A DNA stretch of 64,000 nucleotides from Maribacter sp044594925 (GTDB taxonomy: Bacteria; Bacteroidota; Bacteroidia; Flavobacteriales; Flavobacteriaceae): the NCBI RefSeq assembly GCF_044594925.1, contig NZ_CP138991.1, positions 2,046,001-2,110,000 on the forward strand, given 5' to 3'. Both the position numbers and the translations under genes were made by a program. Positions 1-8,112 of the stretch are shown here, piece after piece. The first letter of the stretch is position 1. Every line of letters starts with the position of its first letter. The notes under the pieces were generated by a model, which made no database searches, was not told the origin of the DNA, and was given only the letters and a program-made list of their open reading frames with translations.

Positions 1-171
1 AGATGTAATGGTTATACCACGTTCGCGTTCCAAGTCATTGTTATCCAAAATAAGATCTCCCGTATTCTCGTTCTCTCGGAAAAGACTACAGTGGTACATT
101 ATTTTATCGACCAGAGTAGTTTTACCATGATCTACGTGTGCAATGATTGCGATATTTTTTGTTGTGGACAT
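1..171 (-). CDS. typA: GTP-binding protein TypA/BipA, N-terminal fragment
   Basis: The first 57 codons of a translational GTPase read leftwards out of the window, so the rest of the gene is missing. The G1 P-loop is visible as AHVDHGKTTLVDK (about residues 11-23), and the G2/switch I region ends with the signature ERERGITI just before the window edge. This pairing with a very short N-terminus fits TypA/BipA, a ribosome-associated GTPase of the EF-G family. LepA and EF-G normally have longer or different N-termini. A TATCTTTG -7 element lies 20 bp upstream of the ATG. The family assignment is firm; only the fragment is seen. Confidence 0.92.
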   Translation of the reverse strand, partial: MSTTKNIAIIAHVDHGKTTLVDKIMYHCSLFRENENTGDLILDNNDLERERGITITS

Positions 172-190
172 AAGGTCTATTTTAAGCGTG

Positions 191-198
191 CAAAGATA
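191..198 (-). promoter_or_regulatory. -7 promoter element of typA
   Basis: On the minus strand the sequence reads TATCTTTG, a perfect match to the Bacteroidota -7 consensus TAnnTTTG, ending 20 bp before the typA ATG. I see no clear -33 TTTG at the expected spacing, so this rests on the -7 match and its position. Confidence 0.5.
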
Positions 199-260
199 CT
201 TCTATTTTTTGCATGTACACCTAAACTTATGTTATTTTTATCTTACTGATTTTGAAGAAG

Positions 261-794
261 TTATTTTCTTTTGCGACCCAATACCCAACCGATTCTAGCG
301 GCAAGAATTAAAGCTATGCCGCTACCCTTAATAAACGCATCATCCTCAAAATAGGCCAATCCCGTTTCCAAACGATAAAAAAACCCTCCCCTGTAAGTCC
401 TTTGCATGCCATAAACAGGCCCTACAGCAAAGATAGACGCCTTATTCAAATTACCAAGAAGTGAATTACCATCTTGATACAAGAGCAATCCACCAAGATA
501 ATTACCGGAATTACCAGAAATATTCTTCTTTTTTTCTAATCTACGTTTCATATTATAATAGTACCGATATTGACCTCTTACAATAGGATAAACGCCATAC
601 TCTGCATTTCTTATTTCCAAACCAGCTAACGTTTCAACACTTAATGTTGTATTATTTCCTATCCCTTTCTCATATAGAATTGCAGGAATTGGAAATCCCA
701 ACTGAACTTGATGGTCTTCAACATTTTTATCTGATTGTGCATTTAGGCTCCCGAATACTGCAATAGACAATAGGAATACTAGTAGTGATTTCAT
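261..794 (-). CDS. small outer-membrane beta-barrel-like protein, paralogue 1 of 3
   Basis: An exported protein of about 177 residues with no recognised function. I chose the internal ATG at 794 because it begins a clean signal peptide (MKSLLVFLLSIAVFGSLNAQ); the longer frame to 848 would bury it. The body alternates polar and aromatic residues as a small beta-barrel does, and contains the motifs RGQYRYYYN, SGNSGNY and GMQRTYRGGF. The genes at 5851-6444 and 6602-7168 carry the same three motifs at matching positions, so the three are paralogues. It ends in a basic GRKRK tail. Location in the outer membrane is inferred from composition. Strand and spacing suggest it may be cotranscribed with the TonB-dependent receptor upstream. 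Confidence 0.75.
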   Translation of the reverse strand: MKSLLVFLLSIAVFGSLNAQSDKNVEDHQVQLGFPIPAILYEKGIGNNTTLSVETLAGLEIRNAEYGVYPIVRGQYRYYYNMKRRLEKKKNISGNSGNYLGGLLLYQDGNSLLGNLNKASIFAVGPVYGMQRTYRGGFFYRLETGLAYFEDDAFIKGSGIALILAARIGWVLGRKRK

Positions 795-854
795 AAAGCT
801 TGTTTGATTTTTTTGGTTAAGCCTTTTTAGTATCAAATAGTGCGCCAAGTTTTA

Positions 855-3251
855 CTATTCAATTCTATCTTTTTCATCCTCTAATCCCGTTTTCCTCTTC
901 CTGGCTTTTTTAATCTCTTTGTGACCAAAATCATATGTAACACTAAATGCAACTTGTCTAGTATCACTCCCGCCACTACCGTTGATAAACAAGTCGCCAA
1001 ACTGGGTAGTTCCCTGCCATGGAACAGTGTATAAGATATCGTTAAAAGCCAGTCTTGCTGTTAGCTTATCATCAAAATATTTCTTTTGGAACGCTAAATT
1101 CAAGGACCCAAGCGACTTTGTTTGATAAGTTCCACCCCAAACCGTGGGTGAGCTATACCAGCCTGAAAGTTCTATTCGCATTTCTTTAGGAAGTGAAAAT
1201 GTATTTTGGGCATATAGACTCAAAGTTTCCTGCTTTACAGGTAAGAATTCGGGACTATTGGCTTTGTAACTACTAGTATAAGCGTTGAGACTAAAATAAA
1301 CATTCCACCATTCCCTAATCTTTTTCGGATAGGATATTCCAAGGTTAATAACTTCATTATCTGCCACGTTTCTAGTAGTTATAAAGTTTCTACTACGCCC
1401 ATCCGCAACGGTCACCTGGGCAAAAAAATCCGACACATGACTATAGCTTATAGAAGTTGTAAGCCTGTAGTTAAAAGTATGGGACAGTTTTAAATTATCT
1501 GTATACTGCGGCTGTAAAAAAGGATTTCCTTTTCTAAAAGAAAGCTCGTCAATCACATATTCAAAAGGATTTAAAGATTGATAATTAGGACGTTGTATTC
1601 TTCTGCTGTAAGTCAACGCAAACTGGTTTTTTCGGTTCAATTGATAGGTCAAGCCACCAGATGGAAAGAAATTAGTGTAGTTACGTTCTACCCTGGCATC
1701 TTCGTTTTGTTGCATACTCATAAGATTTCCATCGGATATGGTATTCTCTACCCGTAGACCCATTTGCAAGTTCCATTTCGTCCATTTGTAATTGTAATTG
1801 ATATAAGCTGCATTTATTTTTTCAGTATAATCGAACTGGTTGCTTTGCACCGTACTCAAGACATCTTCACCGTTTACACGATTAAAAAAATCGAACGTGT
1901 TATCTGTATTCACATAGGAGAACTTGACCCCTAAACCTAGTTTTCCTTTAAACAGGTCCTGTTCATAATCGGTCTTATACGTTACGATTCCGATGTCTAT
2001 CGGCGTATTTTGACTGGTTGCGTTCTGACGGATGATTTGGGTCTCATCGCCATTGAAATAAACATTGGGTTGAGCGGCGGTACGGTCGCTACTATATTGA
2101 CCGAAATCAAAATCCACATTAATTGAATGTCCCAGCGTATCTGCGTATTTATAGTTCAAATTGGCATTAATGTTATAAGAGGTATTGGAGGTCCTGTTGT
2201 TTGAAACCAACACACTATCGTTCGCCGTATTTCCTACCGGGCGAATGGGCGTACGGGCATTATTGTTCCCGAATCCATTATTGAAATTCCCATTAAAAAT
2301 AGCCCCTATTGTGCTCTTTTCGGTGGCGTAGAAATCGTAGCCTATCTTAACATTGTTACTGTTCTGGTCATAGATACTATTCGTACGGGCATCAAACTGG
2401 GTTCCGGATTGTGTCCGCAGTAGGTTTAAAAAGTTGGTGCTTTTCCCGAACCGGTTACTGTATGTCCCGTATAGGTTTCCCTTTTTTCCCCTAGAGTTAA
2501 AATTGATACTGGTATTGTAACGTGCAAAGTCCCCTATGGTGACTCCCGTAGTCACAGAGCCATTCGTACCCAAGCTTTTGTCCTTTTTGAGCTTGATATT
2601 GATGATACCCGCATTCCCTGCGGCATCGTATTTTGAAGAAGGTTGGGTTATAATTTCTATAGCTGAGATATCGGTTGCCTGTAAACTTTCTAAGTAGTTC
2701 GTTAAATCTTCCCCTTGTAGAATAGATAGTTTACCATCTATAAAAATTTGTACTCCTGCCTTTCCCTCCACAATTATTCCTCCAGAATTATCCATGACAA
2801 CACCAGGGGCTTTTCGTAGCAATTCAAATGCACTGGTACCAGTAGCATTAATAGTGTTCTCTACATTAAAAACGGTCTTATCGGCAAGTACTTGTACCAT
2901 TGGTTTTGCAGCCACTACAGTTACCTCATTTAAATTTTCAGCAGAAATTACCAATAAAACATCATCCAAGTTTAGGGATTTACCAGTATAATTCACCTCC
3001 TTTTTAAAATCAGCAAAACCGAGATTCGTAATTTGTAGTATGTATGTTCCGGCTGACACTTCCTTGAACTCAAAAAGTCCTTCTTCATTAGTGATTATAG
3101 CCTTGACCAAACTAGAATCTAGAGGACTGTTTAAGGTTACTGCGGCAAAAGGAACTACCACCCCTTCTTGAGACAAAACCTTTCCTGATAAGGTTTGGGA
3201 ATATGTGAAGAAAGGAAAAACGAACAAGATACTGGCAATTAACATTCTCAT
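855..3251 (-). CDS. TonB-dependent outer-membrane receptor, carboxypeptidase-regulatory-like domain type
   Basis: A receptor of about 798 residues. After the signal peptide (MRMLIASILFVFPFFTYSQ) there is a beta-sandwich carboxypeptidase-regulatory-like domain (about residues 20-100, starting LSGKVLSQEG), then a TonB plug with NATGTSAFELLRKAPGVV, VQIFIDGK and SSKYDAAGNAGIINIKLKK, and then a long C-terminal barrel of the OMP_b-brl_3 type. The start is placed at 3251 because translation from 3290 would put 13 extra residues before the signal peptide. Such receptors import substrates or act as sensors; the substrate cannot be read from sequence. No SusD partner is adjacent, so this is not a classic polysaccharide locus. 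The 60 bp between its stop and the start of paralogue 1 suggests one transcript. Confidence 0.88.
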   Translation of the reverse strand: MRMLIASILFVFPFFTYSQTLSGKVLSQEGVVVPFAAVTLNSPLDSSLVKAIITNEEGLFEFKEVSAGTYILQITNLGFADFKKEVNYTGKSLNLDDVLLVISAENLNEVTVVAAKPMVQVLADKTVFNVENTINATGTSAFELLRKAPGVVMDNSGGIIVEGKAGVQIFIDGKLSILQGEDLTNYLESLQATDISAIEIITQPSSKYDAAGNAGIINIKLKKDKSLGTNGSVTTGVTIGDFARYNTSINFNSRGKKGNLYGTYSNRFGKSTNFLNLLRTQSGTQFDARTNSIYDQNSNNVKIGYDFYATEKSTIGAIFNGNFNNGFGNNNARTPIRPVGNTANDSVLVSNNRTSNTSYNINANLNYKYADTLGHSINVDFDFGQYSSDRTAAQPNVYFNGDETQIIRQNATSQNTPIDIGIVTYKTDYEQDLFKGKLGLGVKFSYVNTDNTFDFFNRVNGEDVLSTVQSNQFDYTEKINAAYINYNYKWTKWNLQMGLRVENTISDGNLMSMQQNEDARVERNYTNFFPSGGLTYQLNRKNQFALTYSRRIQRPNYQSLNPFEYVIDELSFRKGNPFLQPQYTDNLKLSHTFNYRLTTSISYSHVSDFFAQVTVADGRSRNFITTRNVADNEVINLGISYPKKIREWWNVYFSLNAYTSSYKANSPEFLPVKQETLSLYAQNTFSLPKEMRIELSGWYSSPTVWGGTYQTKSLGSLNLAFQKKYFDDKLTARLAFNDILYTVPWQGTTQFGDLFINGSGGSDTRQVAFSVTYDFGHKEIKKARKRKTGLEDEKDRIE

Positions 3252-3416
3252 GATTACAAGGTTTACAAATTCAACAGGACAAAAATGCATTGTACATAGC
3301 GTTACTAAAAACAGAAGTCGTTGGATAGCCCAATAGCCAGCCGAATAGCCTTGGTCAATTGAACTTCGTATAGGTCGGTTCGTCGGTTTTCAATTCCTCA
3401 AAAGAATCAAGAACCA

Positions 3417-3424
3417 TACATTTG
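3417..3424 (+). promoter_or_regulatory. -7 promoter element for the gene at 3448
   Basis: TACATTTG matches the Bacteroidota -7 consensus TAnnTTTG exactly and ends 23 bp before the ATG at 3448. No convincing -33 element is seen at about 20 bp upstream. It would drive the exported protein and probably the LytS/LytTR pair that follows at short spacing. Confidence 0.45.
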
Positions 3425-3447
3425 ATTCAAATTGAAAAACAATAATT

Positions 3448-4041
3448 ATGAAAACCACATTAACAATTATCGTTTTATTATGTGCATATTTTTCTACTGC
3501 TCAGGATTACTTCTCCATAGTTGTGAAAAATGATAAGACTACTTATAACTATCCTAAGAATGCGCAGATCACTATAATCAATGAGCTGGGCGATTCAACA
3601 TTGATAAAAAAAGATGAAGCATTAACCTTAAAGGGCGACTATACCTTATCAATTGAGACGCCTTGGAATCCAGAAAGAGAAACCATCACTAGTGATGGCG
3701 GAATACTTGAAATCTTCGTGCTTCCTACAGAACGTAGAAATTATGCGTACCATAGAAATCCAGCTATAATTACACAATATGAAACTTCAAATAATAATAG
3801 TAAACCAAGTTTAGAACGGAAAGAAATTATGAGCTCTAACAATGAATCTGAAAATTATAATCTACTAGCTGTTTTCACCAATGGCTTGGTTTTTAAGTAT
3901 GATGATGGCAAAGTAAGAGCTTGGCTAGATAACAAAGAGCTAAAAGTTACAAATCACTATCTTATTCAAACACCGGATGGCATTTTAAAACTTAGCTTTG
4001 ATCCTAGAGACGGAGAATTCTGGTATGTTTTTGAAATTTGA
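3448..4041 (+). CDS. exported protein of unknown function preceding the LytS/LytTR pair
   Basis: A protein of 197 residues with a signal peptide ending at about STAQ (residue 19). The mature part is rich in beta-forming residues and has no motif I recognise. A C-terminal segment of about 50 residues (FTNGLVFKYDDGKVRAWLDN) alternates aromatic and charged residues. The stop is 18 bp before the histidine kinase ATG, so the three genes 3448-5849 probably form one operon. That placement suggests a periplasmic or surface component of the signalling pathway, which is inference only. No lipobox is present. Confidence 0.7.
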   Translation: MKTTLTIIVLLCAYFSTAQDYFSIVVKNDKTTYNYPKNAQITIINELGDSTLIKKDEALTLKGDYTLSIETPWNPERETITSDGGILEIFVLPTERRNYAYHRNPAIITQYETSNNNSKPSLERKEIMSSNNESENYNLLAVFTNGLVFKYDDGKVRAWLDNKELKVTNHYLIQTPDGILKLSFDPRDGEFWYVFEI

Positions 4042-4059
4042 AAACTTATAATTCTAAAA

Positions 4060-5130
4060 ATGGATTTATTAAAACAAAGAAGCAAAGCGCAACTTAACAA
4101 AAAAGAGATTTTTGTAGTCCTCCTGTTCTACTTTCTTTTTGCATGGCTTTATAGAATCGTTTTATGGTATAGCGGTAGAAGTTACGAGGATGAAGGTTTT
4201 TGGGGATGGTTAGACCTTAGAGGTTTCTGGTTGGCGTCTGGTCGTCAATATGCCTTTTTACTTTTAGCTTCAATTTTGATTTGGTACATTGGCTTCTATT
4301 TGCTCAGAAAAAAATCACGTCATCATCAAATAACCGCTGTAATTTTTTTAATACCTGTTCTATCCTACTTAGTGAGGGAACTCAGATATCTAATCATAGA
4401 CTCCCTTGGTGAAAATAGATTAAGAGGAACAGGTACGGTCTGGGATTGGTACATACCTTTATTATTCCTGTTCATTCAATTTGGTTGCTACTTCGCTTAC
4501 AGATATTTTTTAGAGAACGAACGAAAACTAAAATTGGAAGGGGAACTTCGCCAAGCAGCGCTCAAAAGTGAACTAGCAGCTATAAAAGCACAGTTAAATC
4601 CGCATTTCCTGTACAATGTGTTTAATACCATAAATGCTTCTTTACCACCAGAAAGTGAAAAAACCCGTAACATGATAGCACAGTTATCGGACTTATTTAG
4701 ATATCAATTGAAAGCATCGAAAAAAGAATTGGTGTCCTTGGGCGAAGAACTAGAATTTGTACAGAAATATCTAAATCTCGAAAAAGAACGCTTTCAAGAC
4801 CGACTTCATATTGACATAAAAGTTTCTCAAGATTTAATGCAAGAGAAGATTCCACCGATGCTCCTGCAGCCTTTGGTGGAAAATTCTATAAAACATGGTC
4901 TGTCTAGTCTAATAAAAGGGGGCACTATTTCAGTTTATATATTTAAAGAAAAGGGTAAGTTGAAGTTTGAAATATCCGACACTGGTATCGGCGTAAAGGA
5001 TAAGAACGCGGTCTTCAATAAGGGTATAGGTTTGACCAATACCGCGCTTCGATTACAAAAAATGTATCAAAGTCAATTAGAGCTCGTGGATAACAGCCCT
5101 AATGGCTTAACCGTTAAATTTGCGATATGA
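4060..5130 (+). CDS. sensor histidine kinase, LytS/YehU type (His_kinase family)
   Basis: A membrane kinase of 356 residues. Four hydrophobic segments are visible at about residues 17-37, 63-82, 90-110 and 128-150, followed by a short coiled region. The phosphoacceptor block LNPHFLYNVFNTINA places the histidine at residue 182. The HATPase part shows MLLQPLVENSIKHG (N box) and ISDTGIGV (G1 box). There is no separate periplasmic sensor domain, so the signal is probably sensed in the membrane or through a partner. It overlaps the response regulator by 4 bp (ATGA), which indicates translational coupling. The partner family (LytTR) is as expected for this kinase class. Confidence 0.93.
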   Translation: MDLLKQRSKAQLNKKEIFVVLLFYFLFAWLYRIVLWYSGRSYEDEGFWGWLDLRGFWLASGRQYAFLLLASILIWYIGFYLLRKKSRHHQITAVIFLIPVLSYLVRELRYLIIDSLGENRLRGTGTVWDWYIPLLFLFIQFGCYFAYRYFLENERKLKLEGELRQAALKSELAAIKAQLNPHFLYNVFNTINASLPPESEKTRNMIAQLSDLFRYQLKASKKELVSLGEELEFVQKYLNLEKERFQDRLHIDIKVSQDLMQEKIPPMLLQPLVENSIKHGLSSLIKGGTISVYIFKEKGKLKFEISDTGIGVKDKNAVFNKGIGLTNTALRLQKMYQSQLELVDNSPNGLTVKFAI

Positions 5131-5849
5131 AGAAGGTCTTAATAGCCGATGACGAAATAGCAGGACGCAAGCTGATAAAAGAATATTTAGAGGTCTTTCC
5201 ACAACTGGTTTTGATAAGTGAAGTGAACAATGGAGTAGATGCCATTGCAGAAATAAATCGTTTTAAACCAGACTTGGTCTTTTTAGATGTACAAATGCCC
5301 GGTAAAACAGGTTTTGAGGTGCTTTCCTATTTAGAGGAGATCCCACAAATCATTTTCTCTACGGCTTATGACCAATATGCATTACAGGCCTTTGAAGTGC
5401 ATGCAGTAGACTACTTATTAAAACCTTATACCAAAGAACGTTTTAGCAAAGCTATTGAGCGTTTAGAAACTAGCGGCAAAGATGTTAGCGGTCTGGCACA
5501 AAGCTTAATCATGGAAAAGGAAGATTATCCAGAGCGGGTTTTAGTCCAATTAAATAAAAAATTAGTCACTATTGGCGTTTCAGATATTATTTGGGTAGAA
5601 GCTTATGGAGATTACTCTAAAATCCATACTGCCTCCTCTATTTTTTTGAGTAATTATGGTATTACTAATCTTGAGGAAAAACTAAATCCAAAATCCTTTA
5701 TGCGCGTTCATAGATCTTCCATAATTAACTTGAACAAGGTCAAGGAGTTGCACAGGTATGGAAAAAGCTATGACGTTACCATGGAAAATACTGATGTTGT
5801 GCGGGTTAGCCGCGGATATATGGATGCCTTAAAAAAAATCATGCTATAA
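5127..5849 (+). CDS. response regulator with LytTR DNA-binding domain
   Basis: A regulator of 240 residues. The receiver domain (about 1-120) has the acidic pair D8-D9, phosphoacceptor D54 in FLDVQMPG, and a conserved lysine in YLLKPYTKERF. The LytTR domain (about 135-240) contains the typical IIWVEAYGDYSKIHT and FMRVHRSSIINLNKV. LytTR proteins bind direct repeats rather than palindromes. It is coupled to the kinase by a 4-bp overlap. Its targets are unknown, but the flanking paralogous outer-membrane genes and the TonB-dependent receptor are obvious candidates by position. Confidence 0.94.
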   Translation: MKKVLIADDEIAGRKLIKEYLEVFPQLVLISEVNNGVDAIAEINRFKPDLVFLDVQMPGKTGFEVLSYLEEIPQIIFSTAYDQYALQAFEVHAVDYLLKPYTKERFSKAIERLETSGKDVSGLAQSLIMEKEDYPERVLVQLNKKLVTIGVSDIIWVEAYGDYSKIHTASSIFLSNYGITNLEEKLNPKSFMRVHRSSIINLNKVKELHRYGKSYDVTMENTDVVRVSRGYMDALKKIML

Positions 5850-5850
5850 A

Positions 5851-6444
5851 CTAATTCTGCCAATTAATTTTTGGCTTCTTTCCTTTGCGTTTCGTAGCCA
5901 CCCAACCAAATGTAAAATTGAGTAATGCCCCGTAACCATCAGTAACACCATCACCACGGTAATATCCAAAACCGAGCTCCGCGTTTACGTTAAAGCCTTT
6001 TCTATTGGTACGCTGCACGCCGTAAACCCCTCCGTAAAAAGCAATGGCAAAATCACTTGGACCGTTCAGATTATCCGTTAACTGCAAGGGTCCCCAAAAA
6101 ATACTTCGCGCAGCAGAAACGTAGTCCGCTGAATTTCCAGTAATATTCTTGTTCACATCCAAACGGTTTTCAAAATTGAGATAATAACGAAGTCTGGTAT
6201 GCCATGCGAAACCATAAGTATACCCTTCTTGATAATAGGCCAATGCCGGATTAAAACTGGTAGAAACACTAACGTTTTTAAATAATCCCAACTCATAGCG
6301 GATACCAGGACCAAAAATATTGAATGTTACTTGATGCCTTTCTAAGTTGACAATACCAAAACCTTTCTCATTTGTTTGAGCTTGGATTTGATAACTATAA
6401 ACGAATATGAAGAAGACAAAAAGAGGAAGTGTTTTTTTGAACAT
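5851..6444 (-). CDS. small outer-membrane beta-barrel-like protein, paralogue 2 of 3
   Basis: A protein of 197 residues with a signal peptide ending at about IQAQ (residue 23). It shares with its paralogues the motifs RLRYYLNFENR, TGNSADYVSA and GVYGVQRTNRKGF, and a C-terminal FGWVATKRKGKK resembling the WVLGRKRK end of paralogue 1. The alternation of aromatic and polar residues fits an outer-membrane barrel with no known ligand. It converges on the LytTR regulator gene with only one base between the stop codons, so there is no room for a separate terminator. Confidence 0.75.
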   Translation of the reverse strand: MFKKTLPLFVFFIFVYSYQIQAQTNEKGFGIVNLERHQVTFNIFGPGIRYELGLFKNVSVSTSFNPALAYYQEGYTYGFAWHTRLRYYLNFENRLDVNKNITGNSADYVSAARSIFWGPLQLTDNLNGPSDFAIAFYGGVYGVQRTNRKGFNVNAELGFGYYRGDGVTDGYGALLNFTFGWVATKRKGKKPKINWQN

Positions 6445-6601
6445 AGGAGGTTGTTTGAATTCTAAAACTAATCAGTTAAGCATTAGCTACCTTATGTTTT
6501 AATGAAATTTTATGAAAGAAAATCTAGAAGTAAAAGTCAAATAGTAACCTATTTGCAAATCAAAATACAAAATTAAAATTATATCTTCTAGACTAATCAG
6601 A

Positions 6602-7168
6602 TTACCTTCCCACACACCATCTTTTCTCACTGAAAATCCAGCCAATACTGAGGTTAACTACGGGATAAATGGGTCCTTCAAAATTGCCGAGGTAATAAGC
6701 AGCTCCTGCGTCTACAGAAAAGTTGAAACCTGAATCATAGCTGCGTTGCAATCCCGTTACTACTCCTGCATAGCCAAAGACTCCTTTTACGAGTTCATTA
6801 TTTATGGTTCGGGTATCGGGAAAAAAGGCCGCCACGGCAGGGGCAATATAGTTGGCGGAATTCCCATAAATGGTTCTTCTATTTCGTTGACGTGCCTCAA
6901 AATTGTAATAGTATCTGTATTGAGCCGCTACGGCAGGGAAGAATCCTAGTTCTTCGTAAACATCGGGCAGTAAGGGATCTAAAGCTGCTTGCAATCCCGC
7001 TTTAATATCCAAGGTAGTGTTCACGCCAAGTGCCATCTCATACTCCAAACCCGGATGTATAAGGTTTACCTTAAACTGACGAAGCTCACAATTTTTACCA
7101 AACTGAGCCATTGCTTGGCTCCAGACCAAGAGTACTAGTAGTAAGGATAAGTTTCGTAATGGTATCAT
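6602..7168 (-). CDS. small outer-membrane beta-barrel-like protein, paralogue 3 of 3
   Basis: A protein of about 188 residues. The ATG at 7168 is chosen because it starts the signal peptide (MIPLRNLSLLLVLLVWSQ, cleavage near AMAQ); the frame is open to 7207. The body carries AAQYRYYYNFEAR, YGNSANYIAP and TGLQRSYDSGF, matching the genes at 261-794 and 5851-6444. It reads the same way as paralogue 2, with 157 bp between them, and its upstream region is shared with the divergent kdsA gene. Function unknown; presumed outer-membrane barrel. Confidence 0.75.
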   Translation of the reverse strand: MIPLRNLSLLLVLLVWSQAMAQFGKNCELRQFKVNLIHPGLEYEMALGVNTTLDIKAGLQAALDPLLPDVYEELGFFPAVAAQYRYYYNFEARQRNRRTIYGNSANYIAPAVAAFFPDTRTINNELVKGVFGYAGVVTGLQRSYDSGFNFSVDAGAAYYLGNFEGPIYPVVNLSIGWIFSEKRWCVGR

Positions 7169-7227
7169 CTGTAGATTTGGGTTTATCACAATAGCACCCC
7201 TATACAACAGAAAGTAGCTTAAAATAG

Positions 7228-7235
7228 TATCTTTG
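7228..7235 (+). promoter_or_regulatory. -7 promoter element of kdsA
   Basis: TATCTTTG is an exact match to TAnnTTTG and ends 21 bp before the kdsA ATG, giving a very short leader. No -33 element stands out. The gene is expected to be constitutively expressed. Confidence 0.5.
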
Positions 7236-7256
7236 TACTCCTAAACTATAGCCAAT

Positions 7257-8075
7257 ATGAAGCTTTCCCTGATACCCCGGATAAAACATACCGATTCCAA
7301 AAACTTCTTTTTACTCTGCGGCCCTTGTGCTATTGAAGGAGAGGATATGGCTTTGCGTATTGCCGAACACGTTGTTTCCATAACCGATAAACTAAACATA
7401 CCCTATGTGTTTAAGGGAAGTTTTAAGAAAGCCAACCGAAGCAGGTTGGACTCCTTCACTGGAATAGGGGATGAAAAAGCGCTTAAAATTCTTCGTAAAG
7501 TATCCGAAACCTTCAAGGTACCTACGGTGACGGATATTCATACCGAACAGGATGCAGACATGGCAGCGGAATATGTAGATGTGCTACAAATTCCCGCGTT
7601 CTTGGCCAGACAGACCGATTTACTGGTTGCAGCGGCTAAAACTAGAAAAACGGTAAACATTAAAAAAGGACAGTTTATGAGTCCGGAAAGTATGAAACAT
7701 GCCGTTACCAAAATTACGGAAACAGGTAACGAGCAAGCTATTATAACGGATAGGGGAACTATGTTCGGCTATCAGGATATGATTGTAGATTTTAGAGGAG
7801 TACCCACCATGAAACAATTCGCACCAGTGGTACTGGATGTAACCCATTCTTTACAACAACCTAATCAATCTTCTGGAGTAACTGGAGGAAGACCGGCACT
7901 TATAGGGACCATGGCTCGGGCAGGCATTGCAGCAGGTGTAGACGGACTGTTTATAGAAACCCATTTTGACCCTGCAAACGCGAAAAGCGATGGTGCCAAC
8001 ATGTTGGATTTAAGTATGCTTGAAAAACTATTGACCGACTTGGTAGCCATACAGACCACCATAAACAGTCTTTAA
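7257..8075 (+). CDS. kdsA: 3-deoxy-8-phosphooctulonate synthase (KDO-8-phosphate synthase)
   Basis: A cytoplasmic enzyme of 272 residues, the usual length. It condenses phosphoenolpyruvate with arabinose 5-phosphate to KDO-8-phosphate for the lipopolysaccharide inner core. Family motifs are plain: LLCGPCAIEG near residue 20, FKGSFKKANRS (about 57-67), TDIHTEQDA, QIPAFLARQTDLL, NIKKGQFMSPE, and the C-terminal DGLFIETHFDPANAKSDG. It is preceded by a good -7 box and followed after 37 bp by a sulfatase gene, which is functionally unrelated. It shows the presence of an LPS-type outer membrane. Confidence 0.97.
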   Translation: MKLSLIPRIKHTDSKNFFLLCGPCAIEGEDMALRIAEHVVSITDKLNIPYVFKGSFKKANRSRLDSFTGIGDEKALKILRKVSETFKVPTVTDIHTEQDADMAAEYVDVLQIPAFLARQTDLLVAAAKTRKTVNIKKGQFMSPESMKHAVTKITETGNEQAIITDRGTMFGYQDMIVDFRGVPTMKQFAPVVLDVTHSLQQPNQSSGVTGGRPALIGTMARAGIAAGVDGLFIETHFDPANAKSDGANMLDLSMLEKLLTDLVAIQTTINSL

Positions 8076-8112
8076 GACTATTACCTTATCGTTTCTCATA
8101 ACCATTAACGCA

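Noticed and set aside
855..3251. SusC/SusD polysaccharide utilisation locus
   Set aside because: There is no SusD-like gene next to the receptor, and the sulfatase at 8113 is separated from it by unrelated genes.
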